Source: Lachnospiraceae bacterium (lineage in GTDB: Bacteria; Bacillota; Clostridia; Lachnospirales; Lachnospiraceae). From it: a DNA stretch of 64,000 nt. Under the pieces are notes generated by a model. It saw nothing but the letters and a program-made list of their open reading frames with translations, had not been told where the DNA came from and ran no database searches. Positions 51,209 through 59,503 of the stretch are shown here, in pieces (positions within the stretch are counted from its first letter, which is position 1; each line of letters begins with the position of its first letter). The DNA lies in contig CAJTDK010000003.1 in assembly GCA_910575105.1 (NCBI GenBank), positions 1-64,000 of the forward strand, written 5' to 3'. The translations under genes were made by a program, and so were the position numbers.

Positions 51209-51496
51209 TTATGCTTCCTGTCTAACGCATAAATATCTGATCACGTTGTCCATAATGCGAATTCTCTGCTCGATCTCGCCTGGAGCCTCTGCATCAGACT
51301 CGAAGTGGATGAAATAGTAGTATCCTTCTTTCATCTTCTGAATCTCGTAAGCTAATCTCTTCTTACCCCATTCATCGACATCTGAGATCTGGCCGCCGAA
51401 ACGTTCTACTAAAGCTTTTACCTTTTCGATCACCTGTGCTCTCTCGTCATCTTCGATTTTTGCACTGACAACAACAGCTAATTCATATTTGTTCAT
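51209..51496 (-). CDS. rpsF: 30S ribosomal protein S6
   Basis: The 95-residue protein shows the S6 ferredoxin-like fold: MNKYELAVVVSAKIEDDERAQVIEKVKALVERFGGQISDVDEWGKKRLAYEIQKMKEGYYYFIHFESDAEAPGEIEQRIRIMDNVIRYLCVRQ. It pairs with S18 on the ribosome. It is the first gene of the operon, and its leader RNA contains a small GC-rich hairpin (CTTCCGC/GCGGAGG near 51529-51550) that might serve S6:S18 feedback. Confidence 0.96.
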   Translation of the reverse strand: MNKYELAVVVSAKIEDDERAQVIEKVKALVERFGGQISDVDEWGKKRLAYEIQKMKEGYYYFIHFESDAEAPGEIEQRIRIMDNVIRYLCVRQEA

Positions 51497-51637
51497 GTCG
51501 TCTTAGCACCTCCTTCTGGTCTTTTGGCCTCCGCTTTTATCCGCGGAAGCAAGGATATCCGCACCGTATCCACCATTCCATACGGCTTGGATTCAATGTA
51601 TCACAATTAGATATGTTAACATACTCCAATGCCTGTT

Positions 51638-51829
51638 TCAAGCTTTTTTCCGCAAATCTCTCGTATTTTTTTCCACCAGCCTGCGGGCGATCATGATCTG
51701 GTGTCCGCAGCCTAAGCATTTCAGTCGGAAATCCGCTCCCACACGCAGGATCTCCCACTCTTTACTGCCGCACGGATGCTGCTTTTTCAGCGTTACGATA
51801 TCTCCGACCTCGTATGTATATGCCGGCAT
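51638..51829 (-). CDS. DUF951-family protein
   Basis: The 63-residue protein starts at ATG 51829. The pattern EVGDIVTLKKQHPCGSKEWEILRVGADFRLKCLGCGHQIMIARRLVEK is the full DUF951 domain with Cys residues likely to bind zinc (C-G, C-L-G-C-G-H). It is widespread in Firmicutes near ribosomal genes; its role is unknown. Confidence 0.9.
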   Translation of the reverse strand: MPAYTYEVGDIVTLKKQHPCGSKEWEILRVGADFRLKCLGCGHQIMIARRLVEKNTRDLRKKA

Positions 51830-51845
51830 CCCGTCACCTCCCCCT

Positions 51846-52622
51846 TTATTCTTCAATCGTTTCCTCTTTCTCCTTCACCCCGTGGACCACAAAACGGTGG
51901 TTATCACTGGATTGCGTACAGGTGGACAGGGTGACGACCTTATCCGCCGTACGGACCTTCACTCCTGTCTCGTAAAGGGCGTCCTTTCTTGTCTGGTCGA
52001 TAAACGCCTCGTACGCCTTCCCGTCCGTAAAGTCAGTCTTATACGTATCCGACTTGTCAAGCACCTCCCCTGCCGCGTAGATTCGGTAGGTGATCACGCG
52101 CCCGTTGGGCGTGTAGATATAAAAATGGGGATTCTTTTTCCAGAAGCTCTTCTTCTCATAATCCTGCAGATGCCGGAACATGGACCCGTCCTTCATACGG
52201 TGCCCGAATATGATGGAATGCTTATCCTTAAAATCACTGCTGTTGTCCACGTTGAGGAAGATCGCCCCCAGCCCGTTCTCATTCTTCGTAAATGTCTTGT
52301 GGAGATATTCCTCATTGTCCGTCCCCTGCACGATGGGATAATTGATGACATCCGGCTGCGGATCAAAGCGGATCCACCCGATGACGTCCGGATTCTTCTC
52401 GGCAAGCTTCTCGAAATCCACGATAAATTTGTCCTCGCCGCTCTTCTTATCTTTCGTTTCCTCCACAGCAAGCTCCTGAATATCCTTATAGTCCTTCCTT
52501 CCGTCCTGATAGCCCTTACCTATCCGGAATAACTGGAATGCCGCCACGACAAATACAGCCAGCGATATCGTCAGGACAATATTCGAAACCAGATGGCTCT
52601 TCTTCTCTATTTTCTTTCCCAT
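51846..52622 (-). CDS. srtB: Class B sortase
   Basis: The 258-residue protein has an N-terminal membrane helix (residues 11-33) and a sortase beta-barrel. Catalytic His is in SIIFGHRMKDGSMFRHL, Cys in VTLSTCTQ, and Arg in SSDNHRFVVHG. Class B sortases attach specific surface proteins (for example heme or pilus components) to peptidoglycan; no substrate with a sorting signal is visible nearby. Length and layout are typical. Confidence 0.93.
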   Translation of the reverse strand: MGKKIEKKSHLVSNIVLTISLAVFVVAAFQLFRIGKGYQDGRKDYKDIQELAVEETKDKKSGEDKFIVDFEKLAEKNPDVIGWIRFDPQPDVINYPIVQGTDNEEYLHKTFTKNENGLGAIFLNVDNSSDFKDKHSIIFGHRMKDGSMFRHLQDYEKKSFWKKNPHFYIYTPNGRVITYRIYAAGEVLDKSDTYKTDFTDGKAYEAFIDQTRKDALYETGVKVRTADKVVTLSTCTQSSDNHRFVVHGVKEKEETIEE

Positions 52623-52640
52623 TATTATTCACTCCATTTC

Positions 52641-53927
52641 TTACTTCTGTTCCATAATATTAACAATTGTCTCTTCTGTCCGGACCATCCCCGGAGAAGC
52701 GATCATCCCCATATATCTCATCGTATCCTCCGGAGTCCTTCCGTTGATCCCGTGCATCTGTCCGATACTGATGCCCTGCATCGCAAGCTCTACGGCCCGG
52801 TACGCTGCGTCCACGGCCACGATTCCTTTCATGGCACACCCGTGATTGCCGCCGTCGCAGATCATTCCCGTCAGGCCGCTTGCCATGTTGCGGATCACCA
52901 TCCCGACCTGCTCCTCCGTCGCTCCTCTCAAAAATGCAAGCCCGCACGCCATCCCGCACCCTGCCGCGATCCCGCAGCCGCAGAATGCGGAAAGCTTCCC
53001 GGAATATTCTTTGATATACATCGTGATCAGGTAACTGAGCGCTGCCGCCCGCAGCAGCAGTACATCCCCCACCTGCCCGTAATGCACCTGAAACCAGGCA
53101 AACAGCGGCATCGTCGCGATGATCCCGTGGGCACCGCTCCCGGTGATGCTCATAGCCGGGCGGTTAAGCCCAAGCACCCTCGCCTCGATCGCGCCGTTGC
53201 ACAGAAGCTGCGCCGTAGGAAGGGCGTCATCCGAGATGATCTGACCATGGTTCTCCCGCAAAAGCTGCTTCGTGATCACGGCCCGGTCAGCGTGTATCCC
53301 CTCCTCCAAAAGCTCCATGTTCATGGAAAATGCTTCTCTGATAAAGCTTATCTCCTTCTCCGGCACACCGGATACGTATTCCAGAAGCTGATGGACGGTA
53401 TACTGGTGAATCACCGGCACATCTCCCGGTGTATCCCCGTCTCCGTCTCCTCCTGCCGCCTCTTCCGCGAATACTGTCACCCCGTTTTTTTTAATACTCA
53501 CTATCCCCGTATGGCTTCCGCGGATTTGGACGGTCACGGTGTCGGTATCCGTCACGACCTGCGCATCAATACTGATCCGCGAACCCACATGGTCCATCAC
53601 CACTTCCACCTTGCCTTCTTCGACCATTTCTGCCGCTCTCTCATTATCCTCTTCGGTAATGTACGCCAGAGATTCAAGGCCGAGCCCGGCTCTGGCCGCA
53701 ACCGCTCCCAGCGCCGCCGCGTACAGATTGCCAAAATGCCCGGAATTGGGAATTCCGCAGGTAAAGGCATTCTTATACATCCCTGAATTCAGCGCTACCT
53801 TTACCTTCACGACCTCTCCGCCGGCGCGCTCTCTGGCCGCCGCCACCGCAAATGCGATTGCTCCCGGCTCTGTCACGCCAAGCGCCGGCCTCATATCATT
53901 TATTATCAACTCTGTCAGTCTGTCCAT
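52641..53927 (-). CDS. L-cysteine desulfidase-family protein (UPF0597)
   Basis: The 428-residue protein belongs to the serine-dehydratase-like family that includes the anaerobic cysteine desulfidase CyuA/YhaM, which releases sulfide, ammonia and pyruvate from cysteine using an Fe-S cluster. Likely cluster ligands lie in AFCGCGIAAGCGMACG and ICDGGNHGCAMKG. The N-terminus PALGVTEPGAIAFAVAAARE and LNSGMYKNAFTCGIPNSG is typical. A tRNA-Cys gene and a PucR regulator lie just upstream. The substrate is inferred by family. Confidence 0.85.
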   Translation of the reverse strand: MDRLTELIINDMRPALGVTEPGAIAFAVAAARERAGGEVVKVKVALNSGMYKNAFTCGIPNSGHFGNLYAAALGAVAARAGLGLESLAYITEEDNERAAEMVEEGKVEVVMDHVGSRISIDAQVVTDTDTVTVQIRGSHTGIVSIKKNGVTVFAEEAAGGDGDGDTPGDVPVIHQYTVHQLLEYVSGVPEKEISFIREAFSMNMELLEEGIHADRAVITKQLLRENHGQIISDDALPTAQLLCNGAIEARVLGLNRPAMSITGSGAHGIIATMPLFAWFQVHYGQVGDVLLLRAAALSYLITMYIKEYSGKLSAFCGCGIAAGCGMACGLAFLRGATEEQVGMVIRNMASGLTGMICDGGNHGCAMKGIVAVDAAYRAVELAMQGISIGQMHGINGRTPEDTMRYMGMIASPGMVRTEETIVNIMEQK

Positions 53928-54073
53928 ATACTCCCTCCTGCCGCCCGCATATGCGCGGCCGGCTGTATCCCTTCATATATTATCACGTATTGCCGTATGT
54001 AAGCAACCGCCTCAATTAATTTATATTTTTTAATTGCGCATTTATAAACTCTGAAACTTTTATTATTTTGTTA

Positions 54074-54102
54074 TTGACTAACCTTCAAGTTTTTGATATA
54101 AT
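54074..54102 (+). promoter_or_regulatory. Promoter of tRNA-Cys
   Basis: TTGACT (54074-54079) is followed after 17 bases by TATAAT (54097-54102), 18 bases before the tRNA. This is near-consensus, as expected for a stable RNA. Confidence 0.8.
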
Positions 54103-54120
54103 TGTTTTTGCTTGAAGCAG

Positions 54121-54191
54121 GGCGCCATAGCCAAGTGGTAAGGCAGAGGTCTGCAACACCTTCACCACCAGTTCAAATCTGGTTGGCGCCT
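54121..54191 (+). tRNA. tRNA-Cys (GCA)
   Basis: The cloverleaf is complete: acceptor GGCGCCA with TGGCGCC, D-stem GCC/GGC, anticodon loop CTGCAAC with anticodon GCA, T-arm ACCAG-TTCAAAT-CTGGT, then T as discriminator. No encoded CCA follows. The stems are all paired with one G-U at the foot of the anticodon stem. It is followed by its own terminator. Confidence 0.95.
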
Positions 54192-54194
54192 CTC

Positions 54195-54231
54195 AAAGAT
54201 TTCGGAGACTGATGTTTCCGGAATCTTTTAT
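54195..54231 (+). terminator. Terminator of tRNA-Cys
   Basis: AAAGATTTCGGA pairs with TCCGGAATCTTT (one G-U pair) followed by TATTTTAT. It starts only a few bases after the tRNA. Confidence 0.8.
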
Positions 54232-54258
54232 TTTATCGAAAATCACAAATGAGATCTC

Positions 54259-55398
54259 CTAAAAATAATCCGCACCAAGGTTAAGGATATAGAATGACAT
54301 CATGATCCGCACCCGGTTCTCATTGCTCATAATATCATAATCCAGTATCTCCTTTATGGCATTCATCTTATAATTCAGCGTATTTTTGTGGCAATACAAG
54401 GCCCTGGCCGTCTGGAGGACGCAGCAGTCATTTTCAAAAAATGCCCGGAGTATCTTCAGGTATTCGGTATTCTTCTTTTCGTCATACGCCATAAGCGGCC
54501 CCAATGTCTCCTCCACAAATGCCGGATAGATCGACGGCTCCTTCACATCCGCCAGAATCTTGTATATCCCAAGCTCATCGTAGTACAGCAGGTTCTTCGG
54601 TATCGTCGTCTTGGTCAGGCGGTACGCTGTGTATGCATTTTCGTAGGAATGATGGATGTCGAGGACGCGCTTTACCGTCGTGCCGACCCCTGCATAGATA
54701 TTCACATCCTCCCTGCATATCTTCCCGAACTCTTTCTGAAGCCTGCTGATCAGATACCCCGCCGCCAATATGATAAGCCTCCCCTTTTCCTCATAGATGA
54801 TCGACTTGCGCAGCACATACCGCAGCGTATTCTCAATCTGCCTTAAGCGCTCATTGCCGCTCTCCGTATCATAAGTATAGCAGCTCAGGATGATGATCGT
54901 GTACGACATGTCCCGGAAAAATCCGTTGTGCTCAAAATGCTTAAGATACAACCCTTCCTCCTCCGGGTAGTAGATCGCGTTCTTCAGCGCTGTTATCAGA
55001 TTCGTCTCCCGCTGTTCATTCTTAAGAAGGATCTCTGAAAACTTGCGCATGACATCAATATACGGCGTGTTCCATGACGCGCAAAAAAGCGGGAAGTGCT
55101 TCCTGTTGCAGTATTCTACCGTCTCCTTCGAGGGCGTCTTCCCCTTGTGGGACGAGATGATCAGCCCCCCGGCATGCACCTTGATCAATGAATCGATAAA
55201 GCCCTTGACCCACTCCTCAGAAGTATAGTTAAGCCCCGAATTAAAAACCAACTCATCCCCGTGGAGAAGGGGCGCGAATTCCTTCTCCTCTACCATGTGC
55301 ACCCACCCGATCTTTTTCCCGAAGCAGCTCGTGGTAAGCAGCTCCAGATCATATTCTGACTGGACATCTGCATAAAGATTCTTTAACTCTACCGCCAT
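54259..55398 (-). CDS. PucR/CdaR-type helix-turn-helix regulator
   Basis: The protein has 379 residues from ATG 55398 (a GTG at 55428 is also in frame). The N-terminal PucR-type sensor (about 1-110: ELLTTSCFGKKIGWVHMVEEKEFAPLLHGDELVFNSGLNY) is followed by a central GGDEF-like region and the C-terminal PucR HTH (FENDCCVLQTARALYCHKNTLNYKMNAIKEILDYDI). PucR proteins regulate purine or amino-acid catabolism. A palindromic promoter lies upstream; the desulfidase gene downstream is a possible target. Confidence 0.85.
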   Translation of the reverse strand: MAVELKNLYADVQSEYDLELLTTSCFGKKIGWVHMVEEKEFAPLLHGDELVFNSGLNYTSEEWVKGFIDSLIKVHAGGLIISSHKGKTPSKETVEYCNRKHFPLFCASWNTPYIDVMRKFSEILLKNEQRETNLITALKNAIYYPEEEGLYLKHFEHNGFFRDMSYTIIILSCYTYDTESGNERLRQIENTLRYVLRKSIIYEEKGRLIILAAGYLISRLQKEFGKICREDVNIYAGVGTTVKRVLDIHHSYENAYTAYRLTKTTIPKNLLYYDELGIYKILADVKEPSIYPAFVEETLGPLMAYDEKKNTEYLKILRAFFENDCCVLQTARALYCHKNTLNYKMNAIKEILDYDIMSNENRVRIMMSFYILNLGADYF

Positions 55399-55505
55399 CT
55401 CCTCTCCCCCCTGTCCTTTTATTGTCACCGTTCGTTCCGGCCAGCAGTTCTCCTATCTGCCCGGTAAAGGGACTTCGGATCTAAAGATAGTTTTCTCCTG
55501 CTATT

Positions 55506-55538
55506 AGTATAACACAAATTGTGCTCGGAGCACAATTT
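55506..55538 (-). promoter_or_regulatory. Promoter with perfect palindrome upstream of the PucR gene
   Basis: An 11-1-11 palindrome (55516-55538, core arms AATTGTGCTC and GAGCACAATT) lies between the -35 (TTGTGC, 55535-55530) and -10 (TATACT, 55511-55506) boxes of a minus-strand promoter. This is an operator position and suggests autoregulation or control by another dimeric factor. A nine-T run at 55536-55544 could let it also act as a plus-strand terminator. Confidence 0.6.
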
Positions 55539-55667
55539 TTTTTTGCATTTGTGGAATGCTGAACCATATTCAAATTTTTCTGTAAATGTTATATTATTCA
55601 TGGAATACAAATAAGAAATCAAAAACCCCGAAATGTTTGTATTCCTAAATCCAAACTCTAGATAGAT

Positions 55668-55700
55668 AAAAAGACCGGCGGATTATCCGCGGGTCCTTTT
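55668..55700 (-). terminator. Terminator of the SprT/YgjP-like gene
   Basis: On the minus strand GACCC-GCGGA pairs with TCCGC-CGGTC and is followed by five T residues. It lies about 45 bases after the gene's stop. Confidence 0.7.
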
Positions 55701-55744
55701 ATGTTATATGCTCTTTTACTGTCCTGGATTAACTGGCCACGGGA

Positions 55745-56296
55745 CTACGATCTCAGCCGTTCCTTCCGCTGCCTCCAGTCAGGCAGGAACTTGTCCATGC
55801 AGGCGTGAAACCTCTTGTTGTGGCTTGGCTCAATCAGGTGGCACAGCTCATGCACCACGATATATTCCAGGCATTCATCGGGATAGACGGCAAGTCTCGT
55901 ATTGATCCGGATCTTCGCCGTATCCACAGTGCAGCTCCCCCACCTCGTCTTCATCTTGCGGAATGTCCATTGTGCGGCGTGCACTCCCATACGCGGCTCC
56001 CATTTGCAGATATATTCCTTAAGCTTCTCCTCCAGATGCGTGATCTGCTCTTCCGTGATCTTTGGCTCTGGCGGCTTTAGCTCTCTCTGTAGGCTTCTTT
56101 CCTGCACCTCTTTTCTCTTCCTGGCAATCCACTCTGCCTTCTCCTCTGCAAACTTTATGATCCTCTTCATGGAAATACTTCTGGGCGCTGTGATCAGCAC
56201 CGAGCCTTCGGGCGGCTTGATGTAGAGGTTAATATTTTTGACTCTCCGGTGTTCAACGGTGATTGGGATCTGATTTACATAGATTGTCTTTGCCAT
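55745..56296 (-). CDS. SprT/YgjP-like (M48-type, DUF45) metalloprotease
   Basis: The 183-residue protein has an N-terminal beta-rich part (VNQIPITVEHRRVKNINLYIKPPEGSVLITAP) and a C-terminal zincin with VVHELCHLIEPSHNKRFH: HELCH plus a downstream His complete a gluzincin-like site. MKTRWGSCTVDTAKIRINTRL is the typical DUF45 strand. Its substrate is unknown. It is transcribed divergently from the glycosylase gene with about 57 bases between the two start codons. Confidence 0.9.
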   Translation of the reverse strand: MAKTIYVNQIPITVEHRRVKNINLYIKPPEGSVLITAPRSISMKRIIKFAEEKAEWIARKRKEVQERSLQRELKPPEPKITEEQITHLEEKLKEYICKWEPRMGVHAAQWTFRKMKTRWGSCTVDTAKIRINTRLAVYPDECLEYIVVHELCHLIEPSHNKRFHACMDKFLPDWRQRKERLRS

Positions 56297-56319
56297 AATT
56301 TTTCCTTTTGTGATATAAT
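56290..56319 (+). promoter_or_regulatory. Promoter of the deoxyinosine glycosylase gene
   Basis: TTGCCA (56290-56295), 18 bases, TATAAT (56314-56319). It lies 35 bases before ATG 56354 and overlaps the first codons of the divergent metalloprotease gene. Confidence 0.65.
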
Positions 56320-56353
56320 GATTTTATGTAACAATGATTGGAGCGCGATAACC

Positions 56354-56848
56354 ATGGAATCTGAATATATTACCCACAATTTTGCGCCTGTCTTCGACAG
56401 TCATTCCCGCATCCTGATGCTTGGCACGATGCCTTCTCCAAAATCGCGGGAAAATGGTTTTTATTACGGCCATCCGAGGAACCGCTTCTGGAAAGTCATC
56501 TCTGACCTATGCGGTGAACCCCTTCCTGTGACCAAGGAAGATAAGACCGCCCTCCTGCTCTCTCACCGGATCGCCGTCTGGGACGTCCTCGCAGGCTGCG
56601 ATATCCGCGGCGCCGACGACAGCAGCATCCGTAACCCGAAAGCCAATGATATGGGCATCATCCTCTCCTGCGCAGACATCTGCGCGGTCTTCGCCACGGG
56701 CACAAAAGCGTACCAGCTTTACCAGAAGCACTGTTTCCCGAAGACCGGCATCGAAGCGGCACTCCTGCCCTCCACAAGTCCTGCGAATTGCCGGACTTCT
56801 TATGAAGAGCTGAAGAAGGCATATGCGGTGATCCTGGAACATCTGTGA
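56354..56848 (+). CDS. DNA-deoxyinosine glycosylase (UDG superfamily)
   Basis: The 164-residue protein starts at ATG 56354. It fits the hypoxanthine-DNA glycosylase branch of the uracil-DNA glycosylase superfamily: ILMLGTMPSPKSRENGFYYGHPRNRFWKVI, RIAVWDVLAGCDIRGADDSSIRNPKANDM and LPSTSPANCRTSYEEL. It removes deaminated adenine from DNA. The upstream frame (from 56249) is open but lacks a start signal. Confidence 0.9.
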   Translation: MESEYITHNFAPVFDSHSRILMLGTMPSPKSRENGFYYGHPRNRFWKVISDLCGEPLPVTKEDKTALLLSHRIAVWDVLAGCDIRGADDSSIRNPKANDMGIILSCADICAVFATGTKAYQLYQKHCFPKTGIEAALLPSTSPANCRTSYEELKKAYAVILEHL

Positions 56849-56969
56849 AATTATCATACTTCACCTGATTGATATTTACAACAATATTTTTCCAAATTAA
56901 ACACACATTCTCCCCACTCCCTGAATAGACTGGAATATGACTTTTTATTACAGATTCAGGGAGGTTTTT

Positions 56970-57920
56970 ATGCCTGCATATAATATATTTATCCTGTTGT
57001 TTTTGCTCATTTTGCTGCTGCTTTTCTGGGCAGTAAGCGCCCATCTGAAATATGTCCGGCTAAAGGTGCAAAGCACGCCTGATCAGGAAAAGTTGGAACG
57101 GCTCAACAGCCTGCTTTTTCCCTTCGGCTTTCAGTATGACTCTGCCGCGGATTGCTTTTACTCCCTTCTCCACTGCTGGCAGCGGGAATATGGGTACCAC
57201 AGATTATATGACAGCTCCGCCGCCGCTCTCGGCATGATCTTTCACTGTGAACCGATTTATTTTGATTATAACGGCAGGCACTGGCTTATCGAATTCTGGA
57301 AAGGGCAGTATGGTATGTCCGCAGGCGCCGAGGTCGGGATCTATTCCTCTGATTACAGCGATACTCCTTTGGAGGCGGCCCAGAACCGGCATTACGAAAG
57401 CGTTGATGACTCAGAACTGTTTCCCATAAAGATCAATCTCTTTCACGAAGAGGAGCTTATGGTGACCCGCGAGAAGAAGCACTGGTGGCTGACCGCCTTC
57501 TTTCTGGGCCGCTACTGCCCGCCCTATACGCTGACGGCGGACGTCAGTATCGGCTTTCCGGACTATGAGATGTGCAACGCTTATATCGAGGGACTGAAGC
57601 AGGCAGGATACACGCCTTCCAACATCAGCAGATACCTGCGCACTGTCGCCGTCACTTTTGCACTGCCAAGAACAAGACAGCCATTTTCCCAGAGCTCTGC
57701 CGCGGCAAGGCTCCGTCTGTGCCTGAACCGCCTCTGCTGCTTTTTGTACCGGCATCTTACCGGCGGCTATTCCAGTACCCTTGACCGGCTGGAATTTCTG
57801 GCCGCATTAAGTCCTGCGCTCTTCAGCCTGGCCCTGCGTTTTGCCAATGTCCGGAAGCGTTATCACAGATATCATCGAACAAAGGAGTCCTCTCATGTCC
57901 ACAGAAAGCCGTTTGAATAA
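56970..57920 (+). CDS. DUF4474-family membrane-anchored protein
   Basis: The 316-residue protein starts at ATG 56970 behind AGGGAGG. One N-terminal membrane helix (NIFILLFLLILLLLFWAV) is followed by a DUF4474 domain: PFGFQYDSAADCFYSLLHCWQREYGYHRLYDSSAAALGMIFHCEPIYFDYNGRHWLIEFWKGQYGMSAGAEVGIY. The C-terminus is basic. The function is unknown. Its stop lies inside the next gene, so the two are probably expressed together. Confidence 0.85.
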   Translation: MPAYNIFILLFLLILLLLFWAVSAHLKYVRLKVQSTPDQEKLERLNSLLFPFGFQYDSAADCFYSLLHCWQREYGYHRLYDSSAAALGMIFHCEPIYFDYNGRHWLIEFWKGQYGMSAGAEVGIYSSDYSDTPLEAAQNRHYESVDDSELFPIKINLFHEEELMVTREKKHWWLTAFFLGRYCPPYTLTADVSIGFPDYEMCNAYIEGLKQAGYTPSNISRYLRTVAVTFALPRTRQPFSQSSAAARLRLCLNRLCCFLYRHLTGGYSSTLDRLEFLAALSPALFSLALRFANVRKRYHRYHRTKESSHVHRKPFE

Positions 57921-58776
57921 ATTATTTCAGACCTCCCCTATCATTCCCTGTGACTGCCTGTCCCGTTTTGTTATTATGAGCGACTGTCACAGGGGCGTGG
58001 GGAACTGGGGTGATAATTTTCTGAAAAACCGGAGTATCTACGCTGCTGCCCTCGCCTATTATTACCAGAAGGATTACACCTATATCGAACTCGGGGACGG
58101 AGACGAACTGTGGGAGAACCGCGACATGGCAGAGATCGTGTCTACCCACTCTGATATCTTTGAGCTGCTGTCTTACTTTTACCGTGAACAGCGGTTATAT
58201 ATGCTTTACGGCAATCATGATCTCGTTAAAAAGAAGCAGAAACTCCTGCGCTGCTGCGATAAATATTACTGTGAGAGCCAGTGCTGCTATCTTCCCCTTA
58301 TGCCCGGACTATGCGTTCATGAAAGCCTGATCTTAAAAAACCGGATCAGCGGGCAAAGCATCTTCCTCGTACACGGGCATCAGGGCGATCTGCTCAATGA
58401 TACTCTGTGGAGATTCAGCCGCTTTCTTGTCCGCTATATCTGGCGTCCGCTGGAGCTTTTTGCCCTCAAGGATCCTACCAGCGCCGCAAAGAACAACACG
58501 AAAAAGAACGCTGTCGAGCAGCGCCTTTCTGCATGGTCCGCAAAACATTCCCAGATGTTGGTGGCGGGACATACGCACCGCCCCAGCTTTCCCGAACATG
58601 GCGCTTCCTGCTATTTTAACTGTGGGAGCTGCGTCCATCCGTACTGCATAACTGCTCTGGAAATATGTAATGATAAAATCTCGCTTGTGAAATGGAGCGA
58701 GCAGCCGGATTGCTGCCGGAAGCTGTATATTGGGCGGGAGGTTCTTGCTTCAGCGAATATTCCTGGCGAAAAATGA
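57895..58776 (+). CDS. Metallophosphoesterase
   Basis: The 293-residue protein starts at ATG 57895 behind AAAGGAG. Calcineurin-type metal motifs in order: MSDCHRG (D-x-H), LGDGDEL (GD), LYGNHDL (GNHD), VHGHQGD, and AGHTHRP. It resembles UDP-2,3-diacylglucosamine hydrolase-type or other small metallophosphoesterases, and the substrate is unknown. It overlaps the DUF4474 gene by 26 bases. Confidence 0.92.
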   Translation: MSTESRLNKLFQTSPIIPCDCLSRFVIMSDCHRGVGNWGDNFLKNRSIYAAALAYYYQKDYTYIELGDGDELWENRDMAEIVSTHSDIFELLSYFYREQRLYMLYGNHDLVKKKQKLLRCCDKYYCESQCCYLPLMPGLCVHESLILKNRISGQSIFLVHGHQGDLLNDTLWRFSRFLVRYIWRPLELFALKDPTSAAKNNTKKNAVEQRLSAWSAKHSQMLVAGHTHRPSFPEHGASCYFNCGSCVHPYCITALEICNDKISLVKWSEQPDCCRKLYIGREVLASANIPGEK

Positions 58777-58805
58777 GAGGAGATACCCTTGCTATCTCCT
58801 CTCAT
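58773..58805. terminator. Bidirectional terminator between metallophosphoesterase and csrA
   Basis: A perfect 13-bp inverted repeat, ATGAGAGGAGATA (58773-58785) with TATCTCCTCTCAT (58793-58805), spans the metallophosphoesterase stop. On the minus strand it is followed by five T residues, so it best ends the flagellar operon. Confidence 0.85.
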
Positions 58806-58811
58806 CACTAT

Positions 58812-59051
58812 CTACACATCTTTTTTGGCCTTGAGCATCCCTTTCAGCTTCTCAAGCTTTTCTTTATCCACTGCCGCGACTGCTTCCTGATTCGCTTTCG
58901 TGGCCTCGACAAGCTCTTCCCTCAAGATCTGAACCTGCTTCGGTGCATCAATAGCGAGACGGACACCATCGCTTCCGCTCTCCAAAACCGTTATCTTAAT
59001 ATTCTCATTCAAAATCAGTGATTCGCCTGTTTTCCTTCTCAGAATCAGCAT
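58812..59051 (-). CDS. csrA: Carbon storage regulator CsrA
   Basis: The 79-residue RNA-binding protein starts MLILRRKTGESLILNENIKITVLESGSDGVRLAIDAPKQVQILREEL. Arg44-type residues are in place (VRLAID, RREE). It has a longer helical C-terminal tail. It represses flagellin translation and is antagonised by FliW, whose gene lies 4 bases upstream. Confidence 0.96.
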   Translation of the reverse strand: MLILRRKTGESLILNENIKITVLESGSDGVRLAIDAPKQVQILREELVEATKANQEAVAAVDKEKLEKLKGMLKAKKDV

Positions 59052-59055
59052 AACA

Positions 59056-59493
59056 TCATGCCTCCTCTTTCTCGAATTCCTTCAGCAGATGACGGAATCC
59101 GTATTCTTCGGAGTTCAGGATAACCTGTCTTGCCTGCCGGGTAACATGATTTACCACAATCGGGCACTTGAGATTCACTGTGCTTTCCTCAGCAGCATTA
59201 GCAATTACACAAAAAACATAATAAGACAGATCCTTCTCGTCAGACGTCCCGAGCATGTTATAATCCTCTTTGCTAAGTACGGGATTATAATCTTCTTTCA
59301 GCATAAAAGGATTCATAACGATGAAAGAGAGATCACGATTTGCAACGCTCTGCAGGTAAAGAACGGCATCGCTTCCGTCTTCAAGCATAACAGGAAGAAA
59401 TTTCTTCTCTTCCTCGAAACCAAAAATTCCTTCTTTAAATTCAATATACTGGCTTTCTTCACTGATATTCTGTTTTGTATTCTCGTTCTCCAT
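59056..59493 (-). CDS. fliW: Flagellar assembly factor FliW
   Basis: The protein has 145 residues, starting at ATG 59493 behind AGGAG. It shows the FliW core: YIEFKEGIFGFEEEKKFLPVMLEDGSDAVLYLQSVANRDLSFIVMNPFMLKEDYNPVLS ... VFCVIANAAEESTVNLKCPIVVNHVTRQARQVIL. It binds CsrA and flagellin and so couples flagellin secretion to its synthesis. It lies between the DUF6470 gene and csrA, the usual order. Confidence 0.95.
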   Translation of the reverse strand: MENENTKQNISEESQYIEFKEGIFGFEEEKKFLPVMLEDGSDAVLYLQSVANRDLSFIVMNPFMLKEDYNPVLSKEDYNMLGTSDEKDLSYYVFCVIANAAEESTVNLKCPIVVNHVTRQARQVILNSEEYGFRHLLKEFEKEEA

Positions 59494-59503
59494 ATCCGTG
59501 CTC

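Noticed and set aside
51529-51550. S6:S18 ribosomal leader RNA
   Set aside because: A hairpin exists before rpsF, but I could not match the full known leader consensus, so it is mentioned only with rpsF.
52593-53786. 397-residue plus-strand ORF
   Set aside because: Antisense to the L-cysteine desulfidase-like gene, which has family motifs and a proper position; codon pattern favours the minus strand.
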